This document shows positions 1 to 10,253 of a DNA stretch of 64,000 bases, piece by piece. The stretch is from Tridacna crocea. Its lineage: Eukaryota > Mollusca > Bivalvia > Cardiida > Cardiidae. The stretch's first letter is position 1. Each line of letters begins with the position of its first letter. The position numbers and the translations under genes were made by a program. The DNA lies in NCBI GenBank assembly GCA_943736015.1, contig OX031061.1, forward strand, positions 13,959,290-14,023,289, in the 5' to 3' direction. Under the pieces are notes generated by a model. It worked only from the letters and a program-made list of their open reading frames with translations. It did no database searches and had not been told where the DNA came from.

Positions 1-115
1 ACAGGTCTGCTATTTACTTTTTTCTTGAGTCTGCCAACGTAACAAGGGCGATGTTAAGAACTGAATTATCAAAATAAACTACATGTACCTTAAACTTTCC
101 AAATTCTCTACGTAA

Positions 116-205
116 GCGTGGGTAGCGCAGTCGGTTACGCTGCCTACCCACATTCGTTTCTTTACATTTTGAGATCTGACTGTAAGATCGAGGCGCATCC
201 ATTAC
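116..205 (+). repeat. Possible degenerate tRNA-derived SINE head
   Basis: GGGTAGCGCAGTCGGTTACG at about 119-138 resembles a pol III A box, and AGATCGAGGCGCATCC near 184-199 is a weak B-box-like match at the right distance. No cloverleaf can be folded confidently and no target duplication was seen. It may be the decayed 5' part of a SINE or coincidence. Confidence 0.25.
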
Positions 206-343
206 CAGTTACATTTTCTTCTTCTAGTCTCCCTTTTTTTCCCATGTAAAAATGTTATTTACTTTTTTCCCTCGACAATATTTTGTTTGTGGTATTCTGA
301 TCCAACCCATTATTTCAACCCTGATGTCTATTTCTTCCTTCAG

Positions 344-827
344 GACATAGAGAGGTACTTTGGACGGACACCAATCAGCACACCGTTTGGTTCTTCAGAT
401 GGCTCATTATCGTGTGCCATTGATATTTCCGATGTGGAAGATGACGAAGATCCTTACATCAAGATCAATGGACGGGTTTTACAGTTTATCCAAGAATTAG
501 GTCAATGTGATTGTACTGAGGCTAATATTGAGGACCTGAGTGACCAGGTTCCGAGCCGCAGTAACCCAGTCGGTTGCGTACAGGACTTAAGGACAGGGAG
601 TCGTGAGTTCGACCAACGGCTTGGCCAATTTCTTTCCGTCTCAAATAATTTTGAAAACGGTGTTAAACACCCTTCAATCAATCAATCAATTAGTGGACCA
701 GGAAGACGGGAGAAATGGAGATTCAGAGAAAGGTGATCCGACTGCCAGTAACAACAGTCAAGTGATATTAGATCTGAGTCACAGTGGAGATTTTTTAATG
801 AAGATGAGGAGTTTGAAGAGAGATGGT
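344..827 (+). pseudogene. Coding exon of an unrecognised gene, interrupted by a SINE
   Basis: The exon begins after a pyrimidine-rich acceptor (TCTATTTCTTCCTTCAG, ending at 343) and runs in frame from GAC at 344. The first 68 codons encode a polar, acidic segment including DISDVEDDEDPYIKING and a Cys pair (CDC). A 154-bp SINE occupies 549-702 and is flanked by AGTGACCAGG (539-548) and AGTGGACCAGG (692-702). With it in place the frame runs into SINE sequence and stops near 736. Reading from codon base 548 directly into 703 keeps the frame open to GGT at 825-827, next to a strong GTAAGT donor at 828. The exon without the SINE is 330 bp, 110 codons, phase 0 at both ends. This is direct evidence for a real exon and for its disruption. 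The second part is Ser/Asp/Glu-rich (QEDGRNGDSEKGD). The family was not recognised and no neighbouring exon was found, so the gene presumably extends left of the window and far to the right. It could be a disrupted allele, a dead paralogue, or an exon skipped in the mRNA (skipping keeps frame). Confidence 0.6.
549..702 (+). mobile_element. tRNA-derived SINE inserted in a coding exon
   Basis: The B-box region AGTCGTGAGTTCGACCAAC, followed by GGCTTGGCCAATTTC, matches the SINE at 26157-26458 (GGTCGTGGGTTCAATCCC, then CAGCCAATTTC). The 3' end TTGAAAACGGTGTTAAACACC followed by (CAAT)n also matches that copy's tail. The two other copies are about 300 bp, so this one is internally deleted. The flanking near-identical 10/11-bp duplication shows retroposition. 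Confidence 0.7.
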
Positions 828-1559
828 GTAAGTGTAATTAAACTGTCCGTCAAAATTCACAAAGACAGGCATGATCGACCACATACAAAATATGCGCGAA
901 ATGTAGAAAAATGATAAAGACGTGTATGTAATGCGAACTTTGATGGATTTTGATATAGAAAAACCAACGAAAGGAGAGAAAAGGAAGAGAAATGGGAAGA
1001 AGTTTATGTTTGGGGGGAAATGCTTGTGTAGGACATTTCTTATGGTTGTGTTTGCCATTTGACGAAGGCGACTCAAAAATTTAATGCAGCTGAGCACATG
1101 GACAAAAATGGACCAGGTGTGCGAACACATGGAAACACTGGAAAAAGAGTCCACATCCCCATAGTGTTTGAACACATTAGAGCAGCTGTTTAGTTCACTG
1201 TGAACTATGCGAACGTGTATGGTCTTCCTCAGCCAGCTGCACCTCGGGGTACTGATAATACTCCACCCACATATCTTAACTGTGAGAAAACAAGAAAGTC
1301 AGTACATAAGGAGTATGTAGATTCCCTCTCTGAATTTACAAAGATATGGCGGAGCTAAGTGCCACACATTAGTATAGCAACACCAAACGACTTAAACACA
1401 TTTTTTCCCCGTTCTCTTTGTAACTGATGCGTTCAGTTCCGTTTACATTGTGTACTCCAGAAACAAAGGGGCTCATTAGACTAGTTTAGATAATTTATAT
1501 GGCACACATAGTTAACAAAATATTTAACCCTACATCGTTTGTCGAGTTTTCCTATGCAA
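828..1559. other. Intron-like sequence, no further feature
   Basis: This stretch starts with the GTAAGT donor and continues as AT-rich sequence with no recognisable repeat, RNA gene or supported exon. A 126-codon reverse frame across 795-1175 is low-complexity in composition, rich in Phe and Ser, and matches nothing recognised. Confidence 0.4.
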
Positions 1560-1750
1560 AATTTTGACGACCATGGTAAGACTGTTTAAAAAAATGTAGG
1601 CAAAGGAGAAAATACTTATGACCAGTATTTTCTTCTTATCCAACAACCTTGTATGTCCTTTTAATAACAAATCTCATCATTCGGGATATATTCAGTTTGT
1701 CGTCTGAAAACCCTTTCAATTTGGTACAGTCTAAAATATTGTCATCTGAT
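1560..1750 (-). mobile_element. Degenerate H67 MITE copy
   Basis: The core AGGAGAAAATAC..GTATTTTCTTCTT is a decayed version of the 67-bp palindrome. It is followed by the reversed left arm (TTTGTCGTCTGAAAACCCTTTCAATTTGG is recognisable by its TTCAATTTGG end). The terminal TTAA is not preserved. Confidence 0.5.
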
Positions 1751-2261
1751 ATATGCATGCACTTTACACATAAATATTTAGCAAGCTCTTTGGCCTGAAT
1801 CTTCTCTAAAGACTTTTTAAAAGTTCGTATTACATGTATTTGTGTTTATTTTGATAGTTTTGACAACCGATCTTTAGATGTTCATGTTATGTAGCAGATG
1901 CTAGCTTTGAATGACCAAAAGATAGGACATCAATACTTTAGGGATGCTGATATGTTTTCTTTTTTGTGTATTTAATACATACAGACTTTGATATACATGT
2001 ATCAATCTTTATACATTTTTACGGAACACACAATAGAAGGGTTTGTTAGAGAGACGTTTTAACATTCTTTGATGTGCTTGAACAAAAGATGGATTTGCGC
2101 TTTGGTTCCCATTTGTAGACCAAGATCAGGGTGCAATTATATGTGTGCTACTTTCTCTACATTCTCCATGATTTCATGCTAATGTGCAGCAGCAAAGGAA
2201 TGACACTGTTTCACTATCTCTTTGCGCTTTCATTTCAAAAATGAGCACGGCATTCCAACAA

Positions 2262-2460
2262 TTCTTTTTACCGAAAGACAAAATTTCAGACTGGTTCAAA
2301 ATGAAATCATTTGCAGAGGACAAATAAATAAAGACTGTCTTTGCAAGGGTAGAAAATATTGTGAGAAAAGGAAAACACGCCGGTTACTAGATTTTCTCAT
2401 TTTCAGAAGTCTGTTTCTTTGGGGATCGTTAAAACTCGGGGTTGAGTAGTAGAGTTTTAA
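2262..2460 (+). mobile_element. Degenerate H67 MITE copy
   Basis: The left arm TTTTTACCGAAAGACAAAAT..CAGACTGGTTCAAA is clear. The hairpin is eroded (GGAAAACACGCCGGTTACTAG), and the right end TTAAAACTCGGGGTTGAG ends in TTAA at 2457-2460. Confidence 0.55.
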
Positions 2461-3086
2461 CAGCATTATAAATAGATCGATAAGTTTACACATGTCTTTT
2501 ATGTGATTCAGTCTACCATAAACCTAGTAGTGAAACTGCACCCTGCTCTGGCAAAAGCGGGTCTGATGTATCTATGTCATGCATTATATCACGCGAATCA
2601 ACACAAAATTAGGGATCTATACAGCCCATATTGTCATAGAAGTGGCTCGATAATCCTGAGGTAAAATAGTCATTGAACATGCTAAAAAATCACAAAAAAA
2701 AATATACGAAAGGTCGACGCAGTTAATTTTCCACACTTCATGCAGGTTGGTCCTCGTCGATTCTCCTTGCAGATGCATCAAACAACCTTTTACCAGAGAG
2801 CACCTCTGTTTTTAAGTAGATCTACGTTTATTATATACCAATAAATTTTTCTGGATCTAATATAAGCGTTGAATCGAATTAAATAACACACACTACAAAA
2901 AAAAAATCTACACGCAGTGAAAAACGGTCTCAAATATGGTATGATGACGTAATATTAATCCGCCATTCACGAAGACAAGAGTTACTATACCATCCGTGCT
3001 GATTGATTTTCTCATTTTATCTGCCGTTTTCAAATAAAATGTCAATAACTGCAAATCTTGTTGAAAGTTGTACGTATATAATAAAA
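2461..3086. other. Unannotated AT-rich sequence
   Basis: No coding exon, RNA gene or known repeat was seen. Only short homopolymer runs are present (for example A9 at 2900). Confidence 0.3.
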
Positions 3087-3231
3087 GGAATATTATGTTG
3101 TAGTAACTTTCATGGTGTTTGTATTTACTTCTCTCAGCGTAAGAAAATTTTGACATTGCGCGACATCAAATTTTCTTATGCTGCACGAATTAATTACAAA
3201 CACAAAGAGAGTCACTACAACATTATATTCC
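3087..3231. mobile_element. Foldback MITE with ~72-bp arms
   Basis: GGAATATTATGTTGTAGT..GTGTTTGTA at the left pairs with TACAAACAC..ACTACAACATTATATTCC at the right. The arms meet near CATTGCGCGACATC, and both carry GTAAGAAAATTTTG/CAAATTTTCTTAT. The whole 145 bp is an imperfect inverted repeat. No target duplication is clear and the family is unknown. Confidence 0.65.
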
Positions 3232-3819
3232 GTATGTATTCCTTTATATCATGTAAATAGTAATTGCTATTTGGTAGTTTCTTTATTGAATATGTTTTAA
3301 ATCATTCCGAAGGACGAATATGTCGTATGAATATGCTCATTGTTTTTAACATTACATTCAGTAACAACGAATATGTTGTTTGTGTGTTACTTTTCTGTCC
3401 CGTTTTTTTTTCCTAATACATGGGAAACTGCCTAAGTAATCAGGTATCTAAACAGCGTCTCGTTGTCGTTTAATCCTTCGATTAAATCAAGGAACAAACT
3501 CAAGATACACATGCAGAGATGTGTTTTTACATTGACGTTTCACACCCACTGACAAAAATGTACGCATTTCACTGCGTTTTAGAACTGACGTCGCAGACGT
3601 GACGTTCGTAAGCAAAACGCACTGTGGAGGGTGCCTGTATTTAAACGTGCATATCTCCGAAACTACACATCATATCAATAAAAGATGATAAACACATGAG
3701 ACAGAAATGAATCCCCTTCAATAAAATGCAAAAAAAGAAAAATCGAAAATTTTGGTCATAAGGCACCTTTTCCCAGATCCGCGCTCATTTTATTTCTTAT
3801 CTGAGCTTTGAGCTTTGTA
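3232..3819. other. Unannotated sequence
   Basis: No gene or clear repeat. A GC-richer patch at 3570-3640 contains GACGTCGCAGACGTGACGTTCG with CRE-like TGACGT motifs, but there is no promoter context. Confidence 0.3.
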
Positions 3820-3879
3820 GATTTGCAAAAGCTTTAAGTTTGGACAAGTCTAAAGTTGTGTTTTCTGGTAAGGAGCTAG
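3820..3879 (-). mobile_element. H67 MITE fragment (left arm end only)
   Basis: TTTGCAAAAGCTTTAAGTTTGGACAAGTCT.. up to TTTTCTGGTAAGGAG is the reversed left arm and terminus, abutting the next copy. Confidence 0.5.
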
Positions 3880-4095
3880 GCCTTTACCAAACAGTCCCCT
3901 GTTTTAACGACCAATGGGAAGAAGACTTTTGAAAAAATTGTGGAAAAAAAAGGAGAAATTGCTGGTAAGCAGCAACTTCTCCTTTTCGCACAATGTTTTC
4001 TACTCTATCATAGACAAATTCCAGCATTTGAACCATCTTTATTTCGTCGTCTACTAAATTAATGCCTTTAATTTGTAAAGTCTTGCTGTTTTTAA
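3877..4095 (-). mobile_element. H67 MITE, diverged
   Basis: Starts CCTTTACCAAACAGTCCCC and carries the diverged core GGAGAAATTGCTGGTAAGC. It ends in a decayed left arm at TTAA 4092-4095, which is shared with the next copy. Confidence 0.6.
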
Positions 4096-4320
4096 ACCCT
4101 TTAACCACACAATGAAGGCTTTTGACGGTCTCTGGGAAGAAGCCTTTTGAAAATATAGTGGGAAAAGGAGAAATGCTGGTAACCAGCATTTTCTCCTTTT
4201 CCCACGATGTTTTCTAGCCTTCCCAAATTAAATTTCTGTTCTTCAGTCACGTTTATTTTGTCGTCTGCAAATGCTGTCAATTTGAACCAGTCTATAAATT
4301 TGTTGTTTGGTAAAGAGTTG
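4092..4320 (-). mobile_element. H67 MITE, near complete
   Basis: TTAAccACACAATGAAGGC start, core GGAGAAATGCTGGTAACCAGC, left arm TTATTTTGTCGTCTGCAAAT, and end GGTAAAGAGTTG with a mutated TTAA. Confidence 0.75.
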
Positions 4321-4368
4321 ATTTGGACAAGACTTAAGTTTTGTGGTCTGGTAAAGGAGTCGAGATGT
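4321..4368 (-). mobile_element. H67 MITE terminal fragment
   Basis: TTTGGACAAGACTTAAGTTTTGTGG..GGTAAAGGAG repeats the outer ~45 bp of a left arm directly after a full copy. Confidence 0.4.
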
Positions 4369-4737
4369 TCACTGCATCCAGAAGGTTTTTACATGTTAGA
4401 TAAATGCCTAACAATAATTCTACATTTTGACGCTACAGTGAAATGAAAGTAACACCTCAAGCTTTGTATGGTGAAATAATGATAGCCTTGCCAATAAATT
4501 GTCATGGTATCGAGTAGCTGTCAACTCCAAAAACTGACCAAACTGGTCATTAGACACCGCTGGACATTAGAGTTTCTCATGACTAGACCACAAAGAGAGG
4601 GGGCAAGAAACATTCATTTCTCTGAAAGAAGTAACTGTTATAAATGCAGATATGGACATAGATACAATTATTCATCCCTTTATCAAATGGATCTGCGGCA
4701 TTTCATGTTTGTTGAAAATAGTGTCTAGTGGTGGCTC
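4369..4737. other. Unannotated sequence
   Basis: No gene or repeat recognised. A 74-codon frame at 4504-4728 has no recognisable domain. Confidence 0.25.
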
Positions 4738-4967
4738 TTAACCCTTTCCCAAACGACAAACTTTTGGACTAGACCAAATTGAAAGCATTTGCAGACGACA
4801 ATTCAGCTCTTGCTGAAAAGATGATTTCTGCGTATGATAGGGTAGAAAACATTGTCGGAAAAGGAGAAAATGCTGGTTACCAGCATTTTCTCCTTTTTCC
4901 CACAATGTTTTTGAAAGACTACTATTCCAGACCCGTAAAAACCAGAAATTGTTTGGGAAAGGGTTAG
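4738..4967 (+). mobile_element. H67 MITE, near complete
   Basis: TTAACCCTTTCCCAAACGAC start at 4738, perfect-looking core GAAAATGCTGGTTACCAGC, and end GGGAAAGGGTTAG. Confidence 0.8.
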
Positions 4968-5164
4968 CCTAACCCAGACGAAATGTGGCTCAAATCTTCC
5001 TCCAAGAGAGAGCTTTTAATGAAATAGATTTAAAAATTAAGCAATCAGTATTTTTGATCATATTAGTAAGTGGATTTCCATGAAATAACCTTTCAAAGAA
5101 ATGATATGCGAATGACCCAAAGTTTGAATGTTCATTTTCCAGCTCCTTTTATACCTTTCTTCTG

Positions 5165-5391
5165 TAAACTCTTTACCAAACGACAAATTGTTGGAGTGGA
5201 TCAAATTCAAAGCATCTGCAAACAACAAATTAAATTCTGTTAATATAATGATTTCTGACTGATAGGGTAGAAAATATTGTGGAAATAGGAGAAAATGCTG
5301 GTTACCAGCATTGTCTCCTTTTTCCACAATGTTTTCTTCAGGTTTCTTTCTCTAGGTCATTAAAAGTCAAGATTTTGATGTAAAGAGTCAA
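5165..5391 (+). mobile_element. H67 MITE, near complete
   Basis: CTCTTTACCAAACGACAAAT left arm, core with GGAGAAAATGCTGGTTACC, and a right end decayed to GTAAAGAGTCAA. Confidence 0.7.
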
Positions 5392-5499
5392 AAGATATTT
5401 CTTGTCTGCAGTGCAAAGCAACTAGCCTCTATAAACAAAAATGTTCTCATAAATTAAAGCTTTAAAAAGATTAAATAGGTTTTAAAATGGAGCAGTGAG

Positions 5500-6535
5500 T
5501 AGAGCAAAGTACCCTAATTTCGGCATACCCGTAATTTCGACACCCCTTACTATTTATGTAGTAAAATCTATTTTCACTTCATCTATTAGTTGCTTCATCC
5601 GACTAGATCATGACTTCAAAATATATTTGACGTCTTGATAAAATCTCGGTTCAAAAGGCACTCACTTGATCTGACATTTTTGGTGAAGACCGATTTTGTT
5701 TCTTGAAAAAGTTTTTAAAAAACTAGCCTTTAACACTTTCCATAAGGACAGGGCTTTACGAAAAGTAAAGAGAAATCGAATTTTTTTCATCAATTCAATA
5801 CTTGCAGTATTGAAATAGCCCTGTACTATGTTTATTATGATGATTTGATGTTCAGATTTTCTATTCGTGCCTGGAATAAAATTTTAGCAGAGGTGTCGAA
5901 AATAGGAAACAAAATTGAAAGGGGTGCCGTAATTTCGCCACCCAACTAAAAAATAATCTAATAAAATTCCACACTTTTAACAGAAGCGCACGTGGCATCA
6001 TGGTCAAGAGTGCAGTTCACTTAGCAAACATATTTATTACCGCCGTAGGTTCAAATCACGAATTTTGTAATTTTTTTTTCCAACTTTTTTTTTTTAATAT
6101 CTTGGCTACATCCCTGGTCAAATCGAACAAATGAATGAACTTTTGTCCTCCAGCACAATTTTTTCTCATTACCAATTACGGATAAATCGAACTCGTTTAC
6201 TGACCCAAAAACTTGCAAAAGTTGCTTCCCTTGTGATTGGTAAATGGCGGATAACTGTCAAATCACGTGTTTGCCGTAATCTGCATCTATTTTTTTAAAA
6301 CAAAACAAGGGTGTCGAAATTACGATCCCCATGTCGAAATAAAGAACCATACCCTGGGTTACGTTTATATTGAAAATATCATACAGGAATTGCACAGATG
6401 ACAATTTAAAGCATAAAATGTGTCGGGTTGTTATCGTTCTTTGTCAGGGTATGTCGAAATTAGGTCATCTACAAACGGTATCTCATATGATGAAATTTTA
6501 CTGTTAACCTGTCGAAATTTGGGTACTTTGCTCTA
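5500..6535. mobile_element. ~1.03-kb inverted-repeat DNA element, TA duplication
   Basis: The left terminus GAGCAAAGTACCCTAATTTC (from 5502) mirrors GAAATTTGGGTACTTTGCTC (ending at 6533), with TA on each side. This is the pattern of Tc1/mariner-type insertion. The subterminal motif GTCGAAAT / ATTTCGAC recurs at least seven times (near 5531, 5896, 5931, 6309, 6332, 6454 and 6509), which may represent transposase-binding repeats. No transposase frame is present, so it is non-autonomous. Family assignment is inferred from the TA only. Confidence 0.6.
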
Positions 6536-6616
6536 CTATAATTATGTACATCTAAACCTTTTCATTTGCCCAAAGGGCTGAATTATGTTATGACCTTGGT
6601 TGTCTGTCCCTATGTT

Positions 6617-7534
6617 AAGCCCCTTTCACAACTGGCGTACGAGCACTTTACAACACTTTGCGATCGGAATTTTTTAGCCTGGCACGAGCTTTCGCATACG
6701 TTGCACGATGCCTCATATTCATTGCATGTGTTTTAGAGGTCGCATCAAATCTCATCAAAATATTGGACATGCAAACTATTCAGACGTGACCGAATGCGAT
6801 CCATATTATCGCAATGCAACGCACGAACATTAGTACAAACGTCTTGCAGCGTTTTGTGTACTCGCAAGAGTGATGCACGATTTTTAAAGGTCTTAAGATG
6901 AATTGCAGCAGTCTATGTGTGTGTTTTGCGAACCATGAGACTGTTGCTCAACGTGTCTCATGTAATCTTGCAATGTTTTACTATCATTGCACGAATTATC
7001 AGCTTCAATTTGCCATACTTTGCCACTAATATATATATATACCCTGTATAAGCATTTCTGCTTCAGACCACAATTGACATGGATGCTGCTGCACCAATAC
7101 CTCCTTGCATTCTGCTGGGTTTGCTGAATCTTCTTTCGCATTCAACTATGTCAACTGAAGAGCGTTGGAAACGGGCAGTATATAAACCCCCTCGCACGAG
7201 CATTTGTACCATTGAACGCAAGGTTGCACAAGCGCCCCACGTCCAATCGCATTGACGTACGTTCAATCATCCGATCCACCTGATCAATCGTACGATCCTA
7301 TCGCATTATCTTACAACACTCGCTTTCATTGTACAACAGTCGTATGTAGACGCAAGATATGTCGCAAGATTTAATGCATTTGCATTGCGCAACGGTCGCT
7401 TTGGATCGTGCGAATTTCGTACGAATATTTTTTCATATGCGATTATTTCGGCAACAGTTAACGATCCAAACCAACATTTATGTCGCACGAGTATTTTGTC
7501 GCTTCTGCTTGTGCGCCAATTGTGAAAGGGGCTT
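6617..7534. mobile_element. ~0.9-kb inverted-repeat DNA element
   Basis: AAGCCCCTTTCACAACTGGCG at 6617 mirrors CGCCAATTGTGAAAGGGGCTT ending at 7534. The interior is unusually rich in short CG-containing motifs (TTGCGATCG, TGCACGAT, GTGCGAATTTCGTACG). No transposase was recognised and the target duplication is unclear. The small frames inside are not convincing genes. Confidence 0.6.
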
Positions 7535-7969
7535 TTGCTGTTTCTTGTACACGCAACTCCGACTCTTTTCATTGGAATGAGTTCAAACATAGCACAATGA
7601 ATCTCTATGATGTGTAGTGGTGCATGTGATGTTTGAAATTTGGATATCTGCAGGCGTTCTAGACTTTAAGCAAGTTCACTGACAAGCCTCTTTGGGTGTA
7701 TATGCACCGCTTTGCAAAGATCTTGTTTTTTAAAAAAAATAGTGAGTACCATAAGGTGAACTTAAACTCACTTTTTTTAGGATGCAAAAACAAAAAAAAA
7801 GATACTTTTTCCAATTACTTCAACCACTTGTATATTGAAACCCAAGGATGGTGGAACTAATTATATGTTTTATACCTTTCTTCACTTGTATATAATCTAT
7901 CAAAGCATCTAGGCATTTTGTTTTATATTCTAACTTATTGACTGCTAAGCATGACTTGCTGACCTTTTG
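7535..7969. other. Unannotated sequence
   Basis: AT-rich with poly-A and poly-T runs around 7730-7800. No gene or repeat recognised. Confidence 0.25.
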
Positions 7970-8034
7970 CAGATAGTGTGGATCAAGATCAGACTTCACA
8001 GAACATGCAGTCTAATGTTGAATCTATATTGTCA
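7970..8034. repeat. GATCAAGATCAGACT hairpin repeat
   Basis: AGATAGTGTGGATCAAGATCAGACT..CAGTCTAATGTTGAATC is a decayed copy of a short inverted repeat that recurs at 38970, 57342 and 61007. It is preceded by the shared flank GACCTTTTGC. Confidence 0.55.
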
Positions 8035-8079
8035 GATAAGGAGATGTTCCTTCGTCAAAAAAGAGTGAAACAGCATTAA

Positions 8080-8449
8080 TTGGGGATTTCGCATCAAAAA
8101 TAAAATAAGCATTGTGGGAATGTCAAGTGACTAGCACATGACTAATGACCTTAAATTCCATAACGTAACAAACACTAATTTATTTTCCAAATTGTCTTAT
8201 TCAGATTCAATGTTTGAAGCTTCACGACGTCTGTATATTTGCCGTATGTAAATGAGTGAGTTGCTCATGTAAAAATAGACTGTGTTTTCCGTCGGAGCCA
8301 ACCAGGGCCATAATAAATCGCCAATTTCTCTTGTTGTTGGATGGTTTTCAGCTACTGAGTTTTATATATGAAAAAAGGCTTTGGGAGTATAAGGATGACT
8401 CTTTTCGATTTTTTGTGAAATTTTCGTCCCAAAACCTGAAGGGCCACCT
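8080..8449 (-). mobile_element. AGGTGGCCC-family element, truncated copy
   Basis: The right terminus (reverse-read AGGTGGCCCTTCAGGTTTTG) and GCATTGTGGGAATGTCA match the element at 31439-31976 in opposite orientation. The other terminus is missing. Frames inside are shared repeat sequence. Confidence 0.55.
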
Positions 8450-8525
8450 GTAAGGACTCTAAGCAAGACCTAATGCAATTGTGCTCAGTGCTTGCATCAA
8501 GATCAGACTGCACAGAGGAGATGCA

Positions 8526-8754
8526 TTAACTCTTTACCAAATGACAAAATTTTAGACTGGTCCAAATTGAAAGCACATGCAGACCACAACATAAACGTGA
8601 CTCAAAAAGTGAAATTTGTTTCCGGCCGGGTAGAAAACATTGTGGAAAAAGGAGAAAATGCTGGTTATCAGCATTTTCTCCTTTTCCCACAATGTTTTCC
8701 AAAGGCTTCTATCTCCGAGTTGTAAAAACCAGAGATTGTTTGGTAAAGGGTTAG
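8526..8754 (+). mobile_element. H67 MITE, near complete
   Basis: TTAACTCTTTACCAAATGAC start and core GGAGAAAATGCTGGTTATC, where a single change breaks symmetry near the centre. The end is GGTAAAGGGTTAG. A fragment of the GATCAAGATCAGACTGCAC repeat (about 8498-8516) lies just outside. Confidence 0.8.
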
Positions 8755-9245
8755 ATTCCTCTTACCTCTTAATTGTGATTGTTTTGATGTGAAGTAGCCA
8801 GTTGCTTTCAAATAATATTGTGTAAAAGTATTGATAAAAGAAACTCAGGGAAGAATGGATAGATGAACTGGCTGCAGCGATATAACTGAAATGATCTTGA
8901 AAAGGCCATTTAATAAAAAAAACAAAAAAACGTAAGGGATAGGACTTTTTTTTCATTGGAACATAAGTCATAGAATTTATCATTTCTGTAAGAATTTCCT
9001 TGTTATTTGATACAAAAAGAAATTTATCAATTATATTTTTTGACAGAAGATTTTGAATAGATTTGAAAAGAACAGAAGTGGCTTGAGTAATGTTTTATTT
9101 GCTTTGAAAAATTTTCATTAGTTTTTGCAGTGTGTTTACTTGAATGGGGGTGAATACTTGAAATAGTTCTAATTTAATAGCATGCTTTTAATTAGATGTT
9201 CTTATTGTGGAAAAAAAAAGTAATATTTGTTTTGCCAAAATTGGC
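8755..9245. other. Unannotated AT-rich sequence
   Basis: No gene or repeat seen beyond short A and T runs. Confidence 0.25.
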
Positions 9246-9463
9246 TTAACCCTTTACTCATTTCTACACATTACTTGTAGGAGCCTTTGGAAAACATTGT
9301 GGCAAAAGGTGAAATTGCTCATGATGAGCAATTTCACCTTTTGCCACAATGTTTTCTATGCTATCAAAAGGTGTCATATACACATAAGAAACTGCTTCAT
9401 CCTTGCTGTTATTCAGGGTCAATTAGAGATACCATAGAAATGCCTTATGGGGTAAAGGCTTAA
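9246..9463 (+). mobile_element. H67-B MITE, complete
   Basis: 218 bp with TTAA at both ends (9246-9249 and 9460-9463) and termini CCCTTTACTCATTTC / GGGGTAAAGGC. The arms are unrelated to H67-A (for example TACTTGTAGGAGCCTTTGG and CACATAAGAAACTGCTTCAT). The core 9290-9356 is a perfect 67-bp palindrome, with GGCAAAAGGTGAAATTGCTC in place of GGGAAAAGGAGAAAATGCTG. A second copy lies reversed at 24436-24663. Confidence 0.85.
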
Positions 9464-9513
9464 CCCATTACCAGACAACGAAATTTTAATTTGTTAGTTT
9501 GGTAATGAGCTAA
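9460..9513. mobile_element. 54-bp termini-only H67 relic
   Basis: TTAACCCATTACCAGACAAC followed by GAAATTTTAATTTG and then TTAGTTTGGTAATGAGCTAA. Both termini face each other with the whole interior lost. It shares its first TTAA with the H67-B copy. Confidence 0.6.
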
Positions 9514-9734
9514 TGCTTTAATTTTGTAAGATTTTGTATGAAACATGATCAAAATTTAATGGGCAGTCTGCTTAGTGTATACCAATGAATTTACATTAAA
9601 TTTTCCAGATCTGATGTATTTCATTTTATGTTTTGTTCCTGACAGCTCTAAAAATGCTATGAAATTGGTAAATTTTTTGCCAAGAATTTCCTTCTCATGT
9701 ATTAGGTACTATTAGAGTTTTCTTAACTTTTTTT

Positions 9735-10088
9735 AGCTCACCTGAGCACAACATGCTCAAGGGGAGCTTTTAGGATCACCTGGTGTCCGTCATGCGTCAT
9801 GTATTGTCAACAATTCTTTAAGCATCAACTCCTCCTAAACCACGCGGCAAATCTGGACTTAACTTGGCTGGCATGATCCTTGGGAGGTCCTATTTAAACT
9901 CTGTATACAGAATTTGATTCCATCAAAAACTCTGGTTGCCATGGCAACCAAATGGAATTTTTTAAGAAATTCTTGGCAAAATAAGGATTTTGTTTCCAGT
10001 GTTTCGATACCTCAAAAAAAAAAAATTGGCTATGATCCTCTCAAAAATTCAGGTGAGTGTGATCCAGGGCCATCTTGGCCCTCTTGTT
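9735..10088 (+). mobile_element. AGCTCACCTGAGC-family element, short copy
   Basis: Begins AGCTCACCTGAGCACAACAT and ends CAGGTGAGTGTGATCC..GGGCCATCTTGGCCCTCTTGTT. The GGGCCA/TGGCCC hairpin sits just before the CTCTTGTT end. The same termini bound the 1.85-kb copy at 36283-38136. Such elements are abundant in bivalves from general knowledge; their superfamily is left open. Confidence 0.7.
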
Positions 10089-10253
10089 CTTAATTATTTT
10101 CTTGTTGGGATAACCAGCCCAAGGATATTCTGTGTTGCGTAATGTAATGTGGAAATGTGGTATTTTTTTGCACCAGAATTCATCATGATGTGGTCTTACC
10201 ATTTCCTGATGACTGTAGGCTGAAAATTCCCTCTGGGTTTTTTCCACCCTTCA

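Noticed and set aside
116-205. Functional tRNA gene
   Set aside because: Only weak A- and B-box matches; no acceptor, anticodon or T-stem pairing could be drawn.
795-1175. 126-codon frame on the minus strand
   Set aside because: It overlaps the splice donor and intron-like sequence, and has no recognised domain.
9246-9463. Transcription terminators or riboswitches from the many strong hairpins
   Set aside because: The hairpins are copies of mobile elements at arbitrary positions in eukaryotic DNA, not linked to genes.
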